A stretch of 8,332 nucleotides of DNA, taken from NCBI GenBank assembly GCA_027069645.1, contig JALXEI010000037.1, positions 1 through 8,332 of the forward strand, written 5' to 3'. The stretch comes from Hyphomicrobiales bacterium. Its GTDB lineage: Bacteria > Pseudomonadota > Alphaproteobacteria > Rhizobiales > JAKIUO01. The notes under the pieces were generated by a model that saw only the letters and a list, made by a program, of their open reading frames with translations, ran no database searches and had not been told where the DNA came from. Positions 6,931-8,332 of the stretch are shown here, piece by piece; the stretch's first letter is position 1, and every line of letters starts with the position of its first letter. The position numbers and the translations under genes are program-made.

Positions 6931-7701
6931 GTGGCAGCATCTCAGGGGGGCAGCGGCATAACGATGCCCAACCCCATGCATCAGTTCGAAATTCAGCGTT
7001 ATTTCCCCTGGGAAATTGGCGGTATCGACGTTTCCTTTACCAACTCATCCCTGTTTATGGTTCTGGCTGTGGTCCTGACAAGTGCCTTTTTGATCCTCAC
7101 CATGCGGGGAACGAGCCTGGTTCCGGGACGACTGCAAAGCATCTCCGAAATGTTGTATGAATTTGTGCGCAATATGGTCCGTGATTCCACCGGCCCGAAA
7201 GGTGAAAAGTATTTTCCTTTCATATTCAGCCTGTTCATATTCATTCTTGTGATCAATCTGCTTGGCATGTTGCCTCTGGGCCATTACTCCTTTACGCCCA
7301 CCAGCCACATTATTGTGACCTTTGCGCTTGCAGCATTGATTTTTGTCGGTGTTACGATAATCGGCTTCTGGAAACACGGTATTGGTTATCTCAAACTGTT
7401 CGCCCCCTCCGGGGTTCCCTGGTATATGCTGCCGATTATCATCCCCATCGAGATTATTTCCTATCTTACCAGGCCCATCAGCCTCTCCGTTCGACTGTTT
7501 GCCAATATGATGGTGGGGCACACCCTGCTCAAGGTGCTTGGCGGATTTGCCGGGGCGCTGGGGGTTGCCGGTATCGGACCGTTATTGCTGATGGTTCCCT
7601 TTACCGGACTTGAAATTCTCGTGGCTTTCCTGCAAGCCTTCGTATTTGCGGTTCTTACCAGCATCTATCTTAATGATGCCCTCAACATGCACGATCACTA
7701 G
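6931..7701 (+). CDS. atpB: F0F1 ATP synthase subunit a
   Basis: This integral membrane subunit forms the two proton half-channels against the c-ring. With the GTG start it has 256 residues, normal for the family. TM1 covers about residues 39-58, after the motif VSFTNSSLFM. The essential arginine is Arg188 in PISLSVRLFANMMVGHTLL, equivalent to E. coli Arg210. The last conserved helix LEILVAFLQAFVFAVLTSIY lies near the C-terminus, and the protein ends NMHDH. Many alphaproteobacterial homologues begin close to MPNPMHQFEI, so ATG 6964 remains possible. The gene is 70 bases after atpI and 78 before atpE, on the same strand. Confidence 0.96.
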   Translation: MAASQGGSGITMPNPMHQFEIQRYFPWEIGGIDVSFTNSSLFMVLAVVLTSAFLILTMRGTSLVPGRLQSISEMLYEFVRNMVRDSTGPKGEKYFPFIFSLFIFILVINLLGMLPLGHYSFTPTSHIIVTFALAALIFVGVTIIGFWKHGIGYLKLFAPSGVPWYMLPIIIPIEIISYLTRPISLSVRLFANMMVGHTLLKVLGGFAGALGVAGIGPLLLMVPFTGLEILVAFLQAFVFAVLTSIYLNDALNMHDH

Positions 7702-7779
7702 GTCAACAATACAAAAACAGAAACAACACTCAATTCAACCCTTCAGGACATTCCGAAACACAACTACAGGAGAAAAATC
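7702..7779 (+). promoter_or_regulatory. A/C-rich, G-poor leader before atpE
   Basis: The 78-base gap is strongly A- and C-rich, with very few G residues, and so should be largely unstructured. It ends in AGGAG (7768-7772), 7 bases before the atpE start, an ideal spacing. Unstructured leaders upstream of atpE are known to raise c-subunit translation in E. coli; a similar role here is inferred. Confidence 0.4.
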
Positions 7780-8004
7780 ATGGATCCCCAGGCAGCAAAA
7801 TTCATCGGCGCAGGCCTTGCTTCTATCGCACTTGTCGGTGCCGGTATCGGTATCGGGCAGATTTTTGGCAGCTATCTTTCCGGTGCGCTGCGCAACCCTT
7901 CTGCCGCACAGGGGCAATTCACCAACCTGCTGCTCGGCTTTGCCCTTGCTGAAGCCACCGGCCTGTTTGGTCTCGGTATGGCCTTTCTCATTCTGTTCAG
8001 CTAG
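7780..8004 (+). CDS. atpE: F0F1 ATP synthase subunit c
   Basis: This is the 74-residue proteolipid that forms the rotating c-ring. It consists of a helical hairpin. The N-terminal helix carries the glycine pattern GAGIGIG (20-26), the polar loop has Arg38-Asn39-Pro40, and the C-terminal helix carries the proton-binding Glu58 in ALAEATGLFGL. There is no sign of the extra Gln/Thr/Ser ligand set typical of Na+-binding c subunits (residue 27 is Gln but the outer-helix motif is AEATG), so I infer H+ coupling. The start has a strong AGGAG ribosome site. It lies between atpB and the b' gene. Confidence 0.97.
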   Translation: MDPQAAKFIGAGLASIALVGAGIGIGQIFGSYLSGALRNPSAAQGQFTNLLLGFALAEATGLFGLGMAFLILFS

Positions 8005-8013
8005 GTCCGGACG

Positions 8014-8092
8014 GGTGATCAGCGAAAAGGCTGTTCTCCGCGCCATTCCGGCTCCCTGAGCCTGTGCGCGGGGCGACAGCCTCCTGATCGCC
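8014..8092 (+). other. Long imperfect hairpin between atpE and the b' subunit gene
   Basis: The stem has four nested blocks. GGTGATCAG (8014-8022) pairs with CTGATCGCC (8084-8092), including one G-U pair. AGGCTGT (8028-8034) pairs with ACAGCCT (8076-8082), and CCGCGC (8038-8043) with GCGCGG (8066-8071). A terminal hairpin GGCTC / GAGCC (8050-8054 and 8058-8062) has a CCT loop. No U-run follows, so it is not a classical terminator. It could protect the upstream mRNA, serve as a processing site or be an intergenic repeat. Confidence 0.6.
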
Positions 8093-8123
8093 GTCATCCC
8101 ATATTCAGGAAAACTTGCAGACA

Positions 8124-8332
8124 ATGGCGCAACACCCGACACATACAAAAGGTCACCCTGCCAGCGGCAAAACACATGCTGTCACTGAACAGCCCGCCGG
8201 TCACAAGGGGGGGCTGCCACAGCTCAATGCCGATGATTTCGCGCCGCAGCTTGTATGGCTCGCCCTGACCTTCGGAGCTCTCTACTGGATAATGTCCCGG
8301 GTCGCCCTGCCCCGTATTGCCGAGGTTCTCGA
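8124..8332 (+). CDS. F0F1 ATP synthase subunit b' (peripheral stalk; truncated at window edge)
   Basis: The first 69 codons are present. The predicted product is the b' subunit (gene called atpG or atpX in some alphaproteobacteria), which with b forms the peripheral stator stalk. A polar N-terminal extension of about 35 residues has five histidines (4, 7, 11, 18 and 27). It is followed by the family motif FAPQLVWLALTFGALYWIMS (residues 39-58), which is the membrane helix, and then RVALPRIAEVL. The rest, a long coiled coil, is beyond the window. The ribosome site is weak: AGGA lies 13 bases upstream. The gene order after atpE supports the assignment. Confidence 0.9.
   Translation, partial: MAQHPTHTKGHPASGKTHAVTEQPAGHKGGLPQLNADDFAPQLVWLALTFGALYWIMSRVALPRIAEVL

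Noticed and set aside
7045..7521. 158-codon minus-strand frame
   Set aside because: It is antisense to atpB, which has conserved subunit a motifs throughout.

Overview
The window looks like chromosomal DNA from a Gram-negative alphaproteobacterium of moderate GC content. The best evidence is the start of an F0 ATP synthase operon in the order atpI, atpB, atpE, then a b'-type subunit gene. That separate F0 operon with a b' subunit is typical of Alphaproteobacteria. The protein sequences do not let me name a genus.

Left part (1-4524, minus strand): a two-gene efflux operon. A periplasmic adaptor (membrane fusion protein) is followed by a large inner-membrane RND transporter whose C-terminus runs off the left edge of the window. 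No outer-membrane channel gene is visible, so the pump probably uses a TolC-like protein encoded elsewhere.

Middle (4525-4975): a 451-base, AT-rich divergent regulatory region. On the minus strand it holds a good match to a sigma-54 -24/-12 promoter reading into the efflux operon. About 160-200 bases upstream of the predicted start is a cluster of TTGCAA-type palindromes, at the distance expected for an enhancer. Right of it (4976-6328, plus strand) lies a PAS / AAA+ / Fis-HTH sigma-54 activator. The simplest reading is a self-contained circuit: the activator senses a signal through its PAS domain, binds the TTGCAA cluster and switches on the efflux operon, perhaps also controlling its own gene. 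The PAS domain carries a Cys-Cys-x2-Cys cluster that could be sensory.

Right part (6329-8332, plus strand): a sigma-70-like promoter candidate, then atpI, atpB (GTG start with a strong ribosome binding site), atpE (c subunit, with the proton-carrying Glu58) and the first 69 codons of the b' subunit gene. A long, near-perfect RNA hairpin (8014-8092) fills most of the atpE-b' gap. An A/C-rich, G-poor leader precedes atpE. Both may help set the high c-subunit stoichiometry.

Most of the window is housekeeping or of a familiar family. The most distinctive features are the predicted sigma-54 efflux circuit and the atpE-b' hairpin. I see no mobile element, CRISPR array, tRNA or rRNA.
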